Part shown: positions 39,501-46,744 of the stretch, piece by piece
Numbering within the stretch: the first letter of the stretch is position 1
Layout: every line of letters starts with the position of its first letter
Assembly: GCA_903813345.2 (NCBI GenBank)
Contig: CAIIXF020000007.1
Location: 5,215,730 to 5,279,729 of the forward strand
DNA: 64,000 nt
Direction of reading: 5' to 3'
DNA from: Owenia fusiformis
Lineage: Eukaryota; Annelida; Polychaeta; Sabellida; Oweniidae
Position numbers and translations under genes: made by a program
Notes under the pieces: model-generated
Told to the model about the DNA's origin: nothing
Seen by the model: only the letters and a program-made list of their open reading frames with translations
The model's database searches: none

Positions 39501-42500
39501 TGACCTTCTCAAAGTCAAAAAAGGTCAAAAAGGTCTTTTTTCAACTTGCTTCAAATTGACTAAATTTTTTTTTCAAAATCATCTACATGTTCTCAGAAAT
39601 TCAAATCTGACTTTAGATTTGACATTTGACCTTCAATTACCTTCTCAAGGTCAAAAAAGGTCAAAAAGGTCTGTTTTCAACTTGCTTCAAATTGACTAAA
39701 AAAAATTTCAAAATCATCTACGTGTTCTCAGAAATTCAAATCTGACTTTAGATTTGACTTAAGATTTGACATTTGACCTTCAATGACCTTCTCAAAGTCA
39801 AAAAAGGTCTTTTTTCAACTTGCTTCAAATTGACTAAATTTTTTTTTCAAAATCATCTACATGTTCTCAGAAATTCAAATCTGACTTTAGATTTGACATT
39901 TGACCTTCAATGACCTTCTCAATGTCAAAAAAGGTCAAAAAGGTCTTCTTTCATCTTGCTTCAAATTGACTAAATATTTTTTTCAAAATCATCTACATGT
40001 TCTCAGAAATTCAAATATGACTTTAGATTTGACTTTAGATTTGACATTTGACCTTCAATGACCTTCTCAAGGTCAAAAAAGGTCAAAAAGGTCTTTTTTC
40101 AACTTGCTTCAAATTGACAATTTTTTTTTTCAAAATCATCTACATGTTCTCAGAAATTCAAATCTGACTTTAGATTTGACATTTGACCTTTAATGACCTT
40201 CTCAAGGTAAAAAAAAAGGTCAAAAAGGTCTGTTTTCAACTTGCTTCAAATTGACCCAATTTTTTTTTCAAAATCATCTACATCTTTTCAGAAGTTCAAA
40301 TTTGACTTTTACAAGTTCTCAGAAGTTCAAATCTGACTTTAGATTTGACCTTCAATGACCTTGTCAAGGTCAAAAAGGTCTTTTTTCAACTTGCTTCATA
40401 TTGACTAATTTTTTTTTCAAAATCATCTACATGTTCTCAGAAGTTCAAATCTGACTTTAGATTTGACATTTGACCTTCAATGACCTTTTCAAGGTCAAAA
40501 AGGTCTTTTTTCAACTTGCTTCAAATTTACTTAATTTTTTTTCAAAATCATCTACATGTTCTCAGAAGTTCAAAACTGATTTTACATTTGACATTTGACC
40601 TTCTCAATGTCAAAAAAAGTCCAAGAGGTATTTTTTCAACTTGCTTCAAATTGACGAATTTTTTTTTCAAAATCATCTACATGTTCTAAGAAGTTCAAAT
40701 CAAACCTTCTTAAGGTCAAAAGGTATTTTCCAACTTGCTTTAAATTGACCAAATTGTTTTAGGTGGTGACATTTTGTCATGTTAATGCCTTGTTTTTTCC
40801 TAGTAAGACCTCCATTTTTTCAACCATATTATATCCATCAAATATTCTGTCACTTAAAACTGCCAACAAGTCACTCCTACTTTCATGAAGTTCAAGGCAA
40901 TCTAAGAGAAAATGCCTTGTCGTTTCATTTGTCATCCCACACAGAGGACAAATGGTGTCATAGTTGAGTGGGAAAGCACCTGTTAGCAGTTTTACCATAT
41001 CCCTACACATCCCTATATATTTACAATTCGATTGACAGATTCTCCACCATACGCATGGTTTTATCGTAACTTGTATCGTTCTATAAACGCTTAGTCTGTT
41101 AGATATGTTACATAACAAGTGCCATCTGTCTTCTTCATACTGCATTATGCGTGCTTTAACAATCCGTTTCCACGCACATTTGGGCATCAGGTCATAATTC
41201 AAAAAATATTCATCAATATATCGCCATAAATTGTATCTTGTCACAAGGTTCAAAACTGCATTTATTACTGAATAGTTGCTATACAACTTTGAGTGTTCAG
41301 AAATTGACTTCCATCTAAAGAACTCAATTATAAAAATCATTTTATACACACATGTGGTTGGTAGATTTAGGATACACCACAGAAACATTAACTTTTTTGT
41401 ATCTATGACCGCACGGATCCTCGACCAGCCCAGTTGTGCCAAGGAAGCTTCGTTATGCACATTACATGGCAATTGTTGAATACGTTTTGCTATTTGTCTA
41501 TGTGTCAATTCAAGGGTATCATAATCACATTGTTTCAATGGCAGGATATCCATACCGTATGTCATGGATGGTACCGATATGGACTGGTGTTTATATGATA
41601 GAGGTTAAGGTGGAATTTTTTGTGTTTCACACTGCATTGTTAAATGTAGAAAGGTTTTATCTCCAATTTGAAATATGGCATTGACCTTTAAAAAGTTTTA
41701 TTTATCTGAAGCATGGAATAAAAGATTCATATAGCAGAAAATTTTTTCATCAAATGAAGGACATAGGACCTTATTGCCTTTGAAATCACCTATTTCGGTT
41801 GGAGATCAGCTTTTAAACATTCCTTTTTGAAAAGAGTATGGTGAATTTAGGGGGTATCTGCTCTTACATGGAATTGACCAAAATTGGTAGTTATCGTAGT
41901 GAAGGGACGAAATGTGTAGATTATCATCTCTAATGTCTCAAAGATTGGCTGATTGACAAAGTGAGCACAAATATGAAAATAAATTTCTTATAACCAGAAC
42001 ATGAATATATCGAGAAGGCTTTTAGACTAATTTTATACTTTTAAGAAAAAATAATTTCTTGTTCTCTCTCTTTACATGTATGTCATATAAAGTACATCTT
42101 AAACTATCTAAAAAGATTTTGGTCACAAGGTGGACAGCATGTGGTAAAACCATGTAAAAATCATTTCCAATGAAAGAATAGAATAAGAATTATAATATAA
42201 AGGATGTGTATTTCAGCGTCTACCCCTACATGCTACCCTGACAGTGCCTTCGTTACATCTCTCTACTGACAGCCTGGACTTTGGTACCTGCCTAGTTGGA
42301 CAGGAAAGGCAGATGCAGGTATGTATAACGTTACAAACCTTAATAATCAAATGCAATTTTATAGAATTTAATGGCATCATGTATGAACCATTTCTGTCCA
42401 TAGTATTGGTTTGCTCAATTTGAAGAACATGTTTTACACTAAAAAACAAAATTTAAATTAAATCCTGCATGTAGCTCAGTGGTAGTAGAACACTTGTCCA

Positions 42501-43380
42501 ATAAGCGAGGCATCATGGGTTTGTTCCTGACTTGATTGGGCTGACTTTTTCACATCAGCCCTTAGCACAGGATTTCACTCTGTTAGTGAATTTAATGCTG
42601 AATCTTTTATTTTATGTACTCTATTATCATATACTCTTTCATACTAGGTTGTAATCAACAATCCAACAAGGTCCAGCAGCTTCTGGATGTCTGTACAAGA
42701 AGAGAAGTCAGATACTTGTGTGGAAAATACATTCACGATGACACCATCCAGTGGCCTACTCGACGCACATATCACCCATGCCTCTAAAAGCAATGTGCTT
42801 GTCAAAGTGCACTTCATTGCAAAGTAAGTCCTGAATAATTTCCAGCGTGTTCTTGCAATATTCACACTTTTAATGTTTGTGTTATAAAATACATTGCCTG
42901 CATAAGGGCTAACATCCTCGATGTAGTTTGACTGTTAAATCTATATGAAGTAGTGGTAATCTATCCTGGATATTAGTAATTTAGTATGGTATATTTGAGT
43001 AAGAGCAAGTTTTACACGAGAAAACAAAAAAAACGAGAAGCAATCACTTAAAAAGGCCACATCAAAACAATAAGTTAATCGAATGGTTCAATAAGTTAAA
43101 TCATGGGCTTTCAATTCTATTGAAAGTCCATTGTAAAATATACATATAGATTAAACACATAATTTTCAGTTAATATTATCCAGTTAAACAATTACTTTTT
43201 TTCAAAGACAAAACAGTTAATACACCCATAACATATAAATTTAATATTTATTCCAGGCACACAGAGATGTATGAAGCCACATTCTTACTGCATGGGCTTC
43301 TGGGAGAGGAACCTAGGCGTCTGCTTGTTAGAGGTCAAGGTTCATACGATGGAAAACATGAAGCTTTTGTCAATCAATAA
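12539..43380 (+). CDS. DLEC1: DLEC1 / CFAP81, ciliary central-apparatus protein
   Basis: A 29-coding-exon gene encoding 1,672 residues; the vertebrate protein is about 1,750. Family knowledge: DLEC1 (CFAP81) is a cilium/flagellum protein built from ASH/MSP-like immunoglobulin-type beta domains, associated with the axonemal central apparatus and needed for sperm flagella. Residues 1-135 hold an Arg/Glu-rich helix ending LERHIMQAQARA, a DLEC1 signature. Other conserved points are VAPGMSCQY, RRPPPELT, CDNCQVQ, IPGKQPVGSSVK, NMWGDY-like DMWGDYKDK, VRFGTHVSG, GFMSLDGKA and a terminal RGQGSYD. All exon phases join without a stop and all introns are GT-AG. The ATG lies one base after an acceptor, so an upstream untranslated exon must exist. 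Part of the vertebrate region between exons 3 and 4 was not found and may be absent or diverged. Introns are heavily loaded with repeats, but no coding exon is broken. Confidence 0.95.
13448..13477. repeat. CATGGGCTCTA hairpin
   Basis: Perfect 11-nt arms around an 8-nt loop in DLEC1 intron 2, a member of the same short hairpin family as 11184-11212. Confidence 0.65.
14114..14862. mobile_element. foldback MITE, Tc1/mariner-like ends
   Basis: Nearly the whole 749 bp is a palindrome: two arms of roughly 350 bp, clearly alike along their length, start CAGGGTGTTCAAAAAAA and meet near 14.49 kb. TA dinucleotides flank both ends (14112-14113 and 14863-14864), matching the TA target duplication of Tc1/mariner elements. 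It has no transposase. It lies in DLEC1 intron 3 and would be transcribed as a long RNA hairpin. Confidence 0.88.
16401..16500 (+). repeat. two-copy ~50-bp tandem duplication after exon 6
   Basis: CACATACATATCTTATTTT and its surroundings occur twice in direct order, beginning about four bases after the exon 6 donor. Confidence 0.75.
19045..19130 (+). repeat. two-copy ~41-bp tandem duplication, DLEC1 intron 10
   Basis: TTTTTAGTATCTGAAAAT and its flanks occur twice in direct order. Confidence 0.75.
19866..19990 (+). repeat. three-copy ~41-bp tandem repeat at the exon 12 donor
   Basis: AAACTGGCTGAGATTTTC and the downstream CTTGCCTTATA repeat three times with drift, starting within the donor GTAAAC. 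The donor GT itself is not kept in later copies (ATAAAC, AGAAAC). Confidence 0.75.
20006..20185 (+). repeat. two-copy ~89-bp tandem duplication, DLEC1 intron 12
   Basis: Two essentially identical copies starting AAATATGTACATTTCTATC and ending AGAGATCTTTATAAA. Confidence 0.85.
20688..20780. repeat. partial copy of the ACAGTAAAACCTGTCTAA MITE family
   Basis: Begins ACAGTAAAATCGCTGTAAA, with a GGAACACCA block and an AGTGTTC block behind it, like the fuller copies in this window. The right end is not defined. Confidence 0.45.
22210..22396. repeat. ACAGTAAAACCTGTCTAA MITE, DLEC1 intron 15
   Basis: The left end ACAGTAAAACCTGTCTAAG with GGAACAC is mirrored by GTTCCACTTTACAGGTTTCAC on the right. 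Internal GTGTTCCACTT blocks repeat. Confidence 0.65.
23150..24473. mobile_element. element with inverted arrays of GACAACTCATCCC repeats
   Basis: The outer ends are inverted: AAACGGTAAC at about 23150 and GTTACCGTTT at about 24463. Inside are three arrays. 23159-23348 has about 12 copies of AGACAACTCATCCCCT; 23703-23875 has about 11 copies of AGACAACTCATCCCA; 24315-24462 has about 10 copies in the opposite orientation. The arrays differ in spacer letter but share the core. No protein frame is present. It fills much of DLEC1 intron 16. I could not identify a target duplication or superfamily. Confidence 0.75.
26400..26645. repeat. two adjacent perfect-stem hairpins
   Basis: Stem one has 39-nt arms at 26400-26438 and 26496-26534, with a further imperfect inner stem. 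Stem two has 25-nt arms at 26555-26579 and 26621-26645 (CTGTATTGCTACTGAG and its complement). The block lies in DLEC1 intron 19 and looks like a MITE or compound palindrome. Confidence 0.85.
26750..27535 (+). mobile_element. 5'-truncated CR1-like LINE 3' end
   Basis: The translated C-terminal tail of a CR1/L2-type reverse transcriptase is visible: LQKHFVRLVCNK, SAPLFKYIYLNIFDVNKLN, then after a frameshift GPRIWNSIPDNIKKSDSMF and FKKHFKSNS with a stop at about 27208. It ends in an AAAT-type tail (about 27490-27530), as CR1/L2 elements often do. Transcription sense is the same as DLEC1. Only the end of the element is present. Confidence 0.75.
27604..27813. mobile_element. 210-bp hAT-like MITE
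   Basis: The ends are CAGGCCCGTAGCCAGG and its imperfect complement CCTGGCTACGGCC, flanked by the direct repeat TTGGAAG (27597-27603 and 27814-27820). A 7-8 bp duplication fits the hAT group. Located about 75 bp before DLEC1 exon 20. Confidence 0.8.
28436..29206 (-). repeat. B1-A2-B2 terminal block of the Ngaro-like element
   Basis: Contains R1 copy, 40-bp spacer, R2 copy and second R1 copy. R1 starts GTTCATGTAGAGTATAG on the plus strand; R2 starts AAAAGAATCGAAATG and ends GAATTTAT. Confidence 0.88.
29500..29640. repeat. three-copy ~60-bp tandem repeat
   Basis: CTCGACACCTGTCTGAGC recurs three times in direct order with ACTTTGGGG between, at the 3' side of the recombinase remnant. Confidence 0.75.
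29640..30516 (-). pseudogene. tyrosine recombinase remnant (Ngaro-like)
   Basis: The N-terminal SAM-like region reads AQAPSTRKSYDLLVQF and NSFKSILSSISYLSYFH; the catalytic domain follows through frameshifts near 30.30 and 30.09 kb. The first catalytic Arg lies in GLLRSSELTS. The second box reads HSLQIGGATWA, where family members have HSFRIGAAT, so the second Arg is replaced by Gln (codon at 29752-29754, CAG). A terminal TYIHTLKIYIR-like Tyr segment remains. Such recombinases integrate DIRS-order elements; this one is inactive through frameshifts and the lost Arg. Confidence 0.78.
30523..31790 (-). pseudogene. reverse transcriptase-RNase H remnant (Ngaro-like)
   Basis: On the minus strand RT begins with TPVKPERLRYWLEGYEH and VHGF (31565-31750), followed by KYATVQQAIDIIKHLRKGC (31073-31354). 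RNase H remnants are GHTVFLHSDNEAVVNI (about 30.70 kb) and HIAGIHNSAADALSRNN (about 30.54 kb), which is the conserved end of this RNase H group. Stops and frameshifts separate the blocks. Confidence 0.75.
32140..32523 (-). pseudogene. Gag-like low-complexity remnant
   Basis: A Ser/Thr/Pro-rich frame (MSETEGSDPSPSITIEEYH at the start) lies between the SGNH-like ORF and RT. A structural role is inferred from position only. Confidence 0.35.
32625..33220. repeat. ~96-bp tandem array, about six copies
   Basis: AT-rich units containing ATAAATATGAT and GCATGAATAAATGCA repeat with drift. The unit centre TGCATTTATTCATGCA is itself palindromic. It lies between the Gag-like and SGNH-like remnants of the retroelement. 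Confidence 0.8.
33471..33971 (-). CDS. SGNH-hydrolase-like ORF of the Ngaro-like element
   Basis: A 166-residue frame. NVIGHIFVRKIEE resembles SGNH block I but has Ile at the Ser position, and MAILQLGEIDL resembles block III but lacks the Asn. A late ITHLPPN may be the His block. SGNH domains are known in some Ngaro elements; this copy seems catalytically dead. The assignment is by motif only. Confidence 0.5.
   Translation of the reverse strand: MPNDIRVNVIGHIFVRKIEESNQFDFKLKEDIVNYNTTIVYTIKQFQDDLKYKNPYPDMAILQLGEIDLVHRSSTFVAKNLITLTEQYLDIHPSLKAFYIGELFQCSWHPFKSSINTVSECIRYNSKILSTNFKLLNDIHLIRAIDFSSSITHLPPNIKSMVKFDR
35055..35327 (-). repeat. A1 repeat (5' end) of the Ngaro-like element
   Basis: A 273-bp copy identical by eye to 28705-28977. 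Its outer end lies 27 bp before DLEC1 exon 21. Confidence 0.88.
36475..36625. repeat. short GTGGTGACA dispersed repeat
   Basis: Starts GTCACTGCCACAAGTGGTGACATA and ends GTGGTGACATTTTGCATG...AATGCCTTG. The same ends bound the satellite-bearing copy at 38.68-40.79 kb; here the satellite is absent. Confidence 0.65.
37183..37332. repeat. ACAGTAAAACCTGTCTAA-family MITE, DLEC1 intron 24
   Basis: CTAATCTGAACACCACTGA on the left is mirrored by GGTGTTCAGATTAGAGAGG and a terminal AAGTTTTACTGTA on the right. Confidence 0.65.
37663..38070 (+). repeat. ~32-bp tandem array that copies the exon 25 splice donor
   Basis: The unit (CATAATATGCAG then GTAATATCCTAAAACC) starts inside the last codons of DLEC1 exon 25 and runs about 12 copies into intron 25. 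Most copies keep CAG|GTAATA. The copy at 37836 has GCAG|GTAAGTAT, a better consensus donor than the one used. In the exon frame the first extra copy meets TAA after four codons. Confidence 0.85.
38683..40800. repeat. satellite of ~135-150-bp units inside a GTGGTGACA repeat
   Basis: About 14 units in DLEC1 intron 26, each with CAAAATCATCTACATGTTC, TCTGACTTTAGATTTGAC and a TGACCTT/AAGGTCA cluster. It is flanked by GTCACCACCAAAAGTGGTGACAT (38679) and GTGGTGACATTTTGTCATG (40764). A related single unit lies at 54.43-54.56 kb. The short frames inside are products of the repetition. Confidence 0.88.
40777..41640 (-). mobile_element. 5'-truncated LINE: RT C-terminal fragment
   Basis: A 262-residue open frame (40777-41565), extendable upstream to include SISVPSMTYGMDILPL. 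It shows LELTHRQIAKRIQQLP and QLGWSRIRAVIDTKKLMFL, typical of the thumb/connection end of LINE ORF2, then CPLCGMTNETTRHFLLDC, a C-x2-C...H...C knuckle. It differs from the LINE at 1.6-6.5 kb. The frame is intact although the element is only a fragment. Confidence 0.75.
42466..42560 (+). repeat. tRNA-derived SINE-like head
   Basis: TAGCTCAGTGGTAG (42472-42485) matches a Pol III A box. GGGTTTGTTCCTGA (about 42527) is a degraded B box at tRNA-like spacing. The cloverleaf is not intact, so a SINE relic rather than a tRNA gene is likely. Confidence 0.5.
43102..43132. repeat. CATGGGCTTTCAA hairpin
   Basis: 13-nt arms with one mismatch in DLEC1 intron 28, a further member of the family at 11184 and 13448. 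Confidence 0.6.
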
Positions 43381-43494
43381 TTCAACCAAAGGAACATTTT
43401 GAATGATGAACTGAATGCATGTACATTTTTAAATGTTATATTCCGTCCAATATACATGTATTTTGAACCCTAGAAGGACTGTGATAAGAAAAAT

Positions 43495-43625
43495 ATTAAA
43501 GATGATTATAAAAAATATCTAGCCTGTTATTTCAAAGTATTATTTATTGTTTAGTATTGATATATTAATATATGTAGCATAATTGCAAATATGTATAAAA
43601 GAAAATATTTTTTATTTAAAATAAA
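43495..43625 (+). terminator. DLEC1: candidate DLEC1 poly(A) signals
   Basis: ATTAAA at 43495-43500 and AATAAA at 43620-43625 lie 115 and 240 bp after the stop codon. Both fit a short 3' UTR; which is used cannot be told. Confidence 0.45.
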
Positions 43626-43629
43626 AAAT

Positions 43630-46600
43630 CTTAAAAAGTATAAAAAAATTTATATGTCTGTTTTGTGTCAATCTTAAAGGGTGCGGAGTTCAAGCTATGG
43701 TGTACAGTGTATGTAAGAGGGGGATTCATAGATGAACAAATTTCTGTTAACATGAACCTCTATATAGATTCATATTACAAATTCTAGGATATTCCCCCTC
43801 TCAGTGTATATTATGAAAAACAAAAATACTTTTTGTGAACTGTTTGGCAGTTGGCATGATGGCATCTATCTATAACAAATGGCAGGTTTTGACATTTTGC
43901 AAATGCCTCATTGATATTTTGTCATGGCCCCTAAAACTAATGTAAAACTGGTTCGACACCCTTTAATTCAACAGTAGTTGGTTTAAATAAATATGGAATT
44001 GAATATGTGCATTTGCACTTGGATCTTCCATAACTGTTCCACAAATAATATATCTCTCATGTTATGTGGGATCATTATGTTCAGCATGATAAATTGAGAT
44101 CATTCTGTACTGATTGACCAACTGACCAATGATAAATACGATTGATGTGGACATGCTCCGTTGAAACGAATTTTACTTCTAGGTTTGATTTAAAACATAA
44201 TATTCCAGAAATACATTTTTTATGCATTGTTTATTTACTATTGATATTATGTACACATCTTTGTTATATACAGATTTATATGTACAATATGTAGTGTTGT
44301 GTACAATTCACTGTATACAATATTCACTAGTTGTACACAATAAATATTAATCACCCAGTATTTGATATATTCAAAATTTGATACCACTAAAATGGTTTGG
44401 CTTCACATAATTAACAGATGATACTCCTTGTATTTTAGAATGTAAAAAAGAAAATATATTTAGCTTCTATATAATGACTAGCTCATTGTTCAATATTGAA
44501 TTAATGATCATAATTTTTTGATACACTGATCTCAAAGCAAAATTAGATTAACCTTTGACCCATACTGTGATACATAAATATATATTCGGTAGCTCAAAAG
44601 GGGCACCCAAAGGTTATGTGGAAAGTCACAGGTTCAATGTCCACTCTGGATGACTCCCATGTAGATAATTTTGGAGCACCATATTCTTTCCTGATAAATA
44701 ACATGCTGTAGCTAGCTGTACACAATAACACATTGTACATAATATATACAATAACACATTGTATATAATATATACAATAACACATTGTATATAATATATA
44801 CAATAACATATTGTAAATAATATATGCAATAACACACTGTACATAATATATACAATAACACATTGTACATAATATATACAATAACACATTTTACATGATA
44901 TATACAATAACACATTGTACATAATATGTGTAATGACATCTTCATATACTGGATCTCAAGTATATCGAATCAGTACATGTACATTAAATGGTTTTGCTTT
45001 TATGCATATTATTTATATAATGTCATGTTGGTTAAATCATTTTCATATAACAGACTACTCAGTGCTCTCCCGGAGATTTTTCCTTATGGGTACACAATAT
45101 TGTAAAATTGTCATTTCATCTTTTCTCACAAAGAAATGACCAAACGGTTTAACTTGGTGCAAGGTGATTTCTAATTCTCAAATGAGTGCAGCACCCAACT
45201 GATTCAAAGCTGGGAGGATCCTTGAATATATATATCAAGTACTATACAATTCTTAACTAGTATTACTAATATAAATATTTTATGTGACCAATACCAATCA
45301 GAGGTCATACATGTGAGATATAGGTCTCTTGTTATATAATGCCTCTCACTGCATGATGTCATGATATGTAAAGATACGAGAGGGTAATTTATCTTCAGAT
45401 ACAGTCTAATGCCCAGCCATCAGAAACTCCTCAATTAAAGGCGTCTCATACATAAATAGATGTCTCATACATTTGTTTACGTGTTTCTGTGGAGTAGACT
45501 CATGTCTGATGTAAAATAGACTCTGGATTTTAGTATAAGAAGCTTGATTAATGTGTATCAAATTTTCAGAAGATAACATTCTTACATAATAACATGATTG
45601 GAAAAAACAATTAAAATGTTCGTAAGTTGTCCTTGATGACCTTGAAGTCGACATTTTCTTAAATACTTTGAGGAATAAGAAAATATGGGCGTAACAACAA
45701 TTCTAACTGACATAATAGCGCTGACAGAATACATGTACATTATGTCAAACAAAAAACATTTAACATTCAAAAGAAATTAACTTCCACCGATACATGTTCA
45801 TTCATAGTTCCCCTGAAATTTAGGAAATCAAAATTTCATGTCTAATACACAACTCTAGCTCATAAATACCAGCAACACATTTCTCTTATTGTATCCATAA
45901 AGTTAATAAAAATTGGATTCTTCTGACCACACCAGGAGTGAATCGAAACTTCACTAAGATATAGAGCCACTGACACATCAATTCATCATAGTGATTGATA
46001 TCGCATCAACTTAGTGTCAAGGTCATTCATGTATGATGCAATATTGACAATGTTTCCTTGTATTATTTCTACATGACACTTTGGCAACACAGGACATCTG
46101 TTTACTTTACAGAACTATCAGGTTCTTAGACTATACTATAGTAGTTTTGGCAAGGGGGTAGTAACTATCCAAAGGGATCCCTGTTTACAGTGAGCACCTT
46201 TTACCAAAGAAAATTGTTTTCTGTCATATTTTTTACATGTTATTTTGCATGAAATGAATATACAACGATAGCTGTGATTTCATGTGTAATAAAAGTTATA
46301 AACAGATTTGAAAATGTGTGTTTTAATGAAAATAATTGGTAAAATTCTGCTAATAAGCAAGATCGGGCAGTCTGAATCAATGGACTGAATCACCATCTTG
46401 ATCAATAATAAAACTTGTAGTTTCAAATTGCAGTATTGGAATGGACCTCATTACAATTAAAACACTTCTCCCGACTTCAAGGTGTTCATTATCACATTGT
46501 TGTCAATGCGCAGGTATTCTCATGTAAATGTATTCATGTAAAACTGTTTATGTGTTAAGGTGTTCACATGTAGAGGGTACAGGTTTTCCCATGTATAGTT

Positions 46601-46744
46601 GTTCCCATATAAAGTGTTCACAGGTAAAGATATTCACATGTGCAGATATTCCTTTGTCAAAAATGCGAACATGTACAAATCTTACTGTATCTGATGTACC
46701 CCCAACATATGTTAAATTCTATACTGCAGATAATGTCTCCTTTG
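43630..46744. other. intergenic region between convergent DLEC1 and RAB18
   Basis: No gene. It should hold the RAB18 3' UTR on the minus strand. Apart from the tandem repeat near 44.8 kb, it is AT-rich sequence with scattered GTTCACATGT-type motifs near 46.55-46.65 kb related to the ACAGTAAAACC MITE family. Confidence 0.5.
44718..44930. repeat. ~24-bp tandem array, about nine copies
   Basis: Units of ACAATAACACATTGTA plus TATAATATAT. The three overlapping minus-strand frames rich in CYCIYY are simply this array read in every frame. Confidence 0.9.

Larger units (their letters stand above)
12539..43380 (+). other. DLEC1: DLEC1 exon map
   Basis: Coding exons read from splice sites and frame: 1 12539-12943 (ATG 12540); 2 13312-13406; 3 13789-13973; 4 15208-15398; 5 15779-15860; 6 16135-16396; 7 16786-16919; 8 17764-17947; 9 18281-18443; 10 18614-18885; 11 19278-19417; 12 19641-19865; 13 20515-20661; 14 21363-21516; 15 21928-22070; 16 22519-22629; 17 24973-25103; 18 25340-25522; 19 26158-26237; 20 27895-28046; 21 35355-35523; 22 35751-35882; 23 36185-36399; 24 36813-37027; 25 37412-37676; 26 38259-38441; 27 42217-42318; 28 42648-42823; 29 43257-43380 (stop 43378-43380). 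Coding bases sum to 5,019, an exact multiple of three. The exon 19 acceptor is a NAGNAG type (TTTAGCAG), so it may start at 26158 or 26161. The exon 23 acceptor (TATTGAAG) and the exon 25 acceptor (TTTAAAAG) are weak but fit the frame and the family alignment. Confidence 0.88.

Noticed and set aside
39490-40689. 69-codon plus-strand frames in the satellite
   Set aside because: Products of the ~135-bp repeat, with no family resemblance.
42466-42540. tRNA gene
   Set aside because: A and B boxes are suggested, but stems do not pair into a cloverleaf, so a SINE relic fits better.
44594-44945. Three overlapping minus-strand frames of about 77-98 codons rich in Cys, Tyr and Ile
   Set aside because: A 24-bp tandem repeat is open in every frame; none has a gene context.
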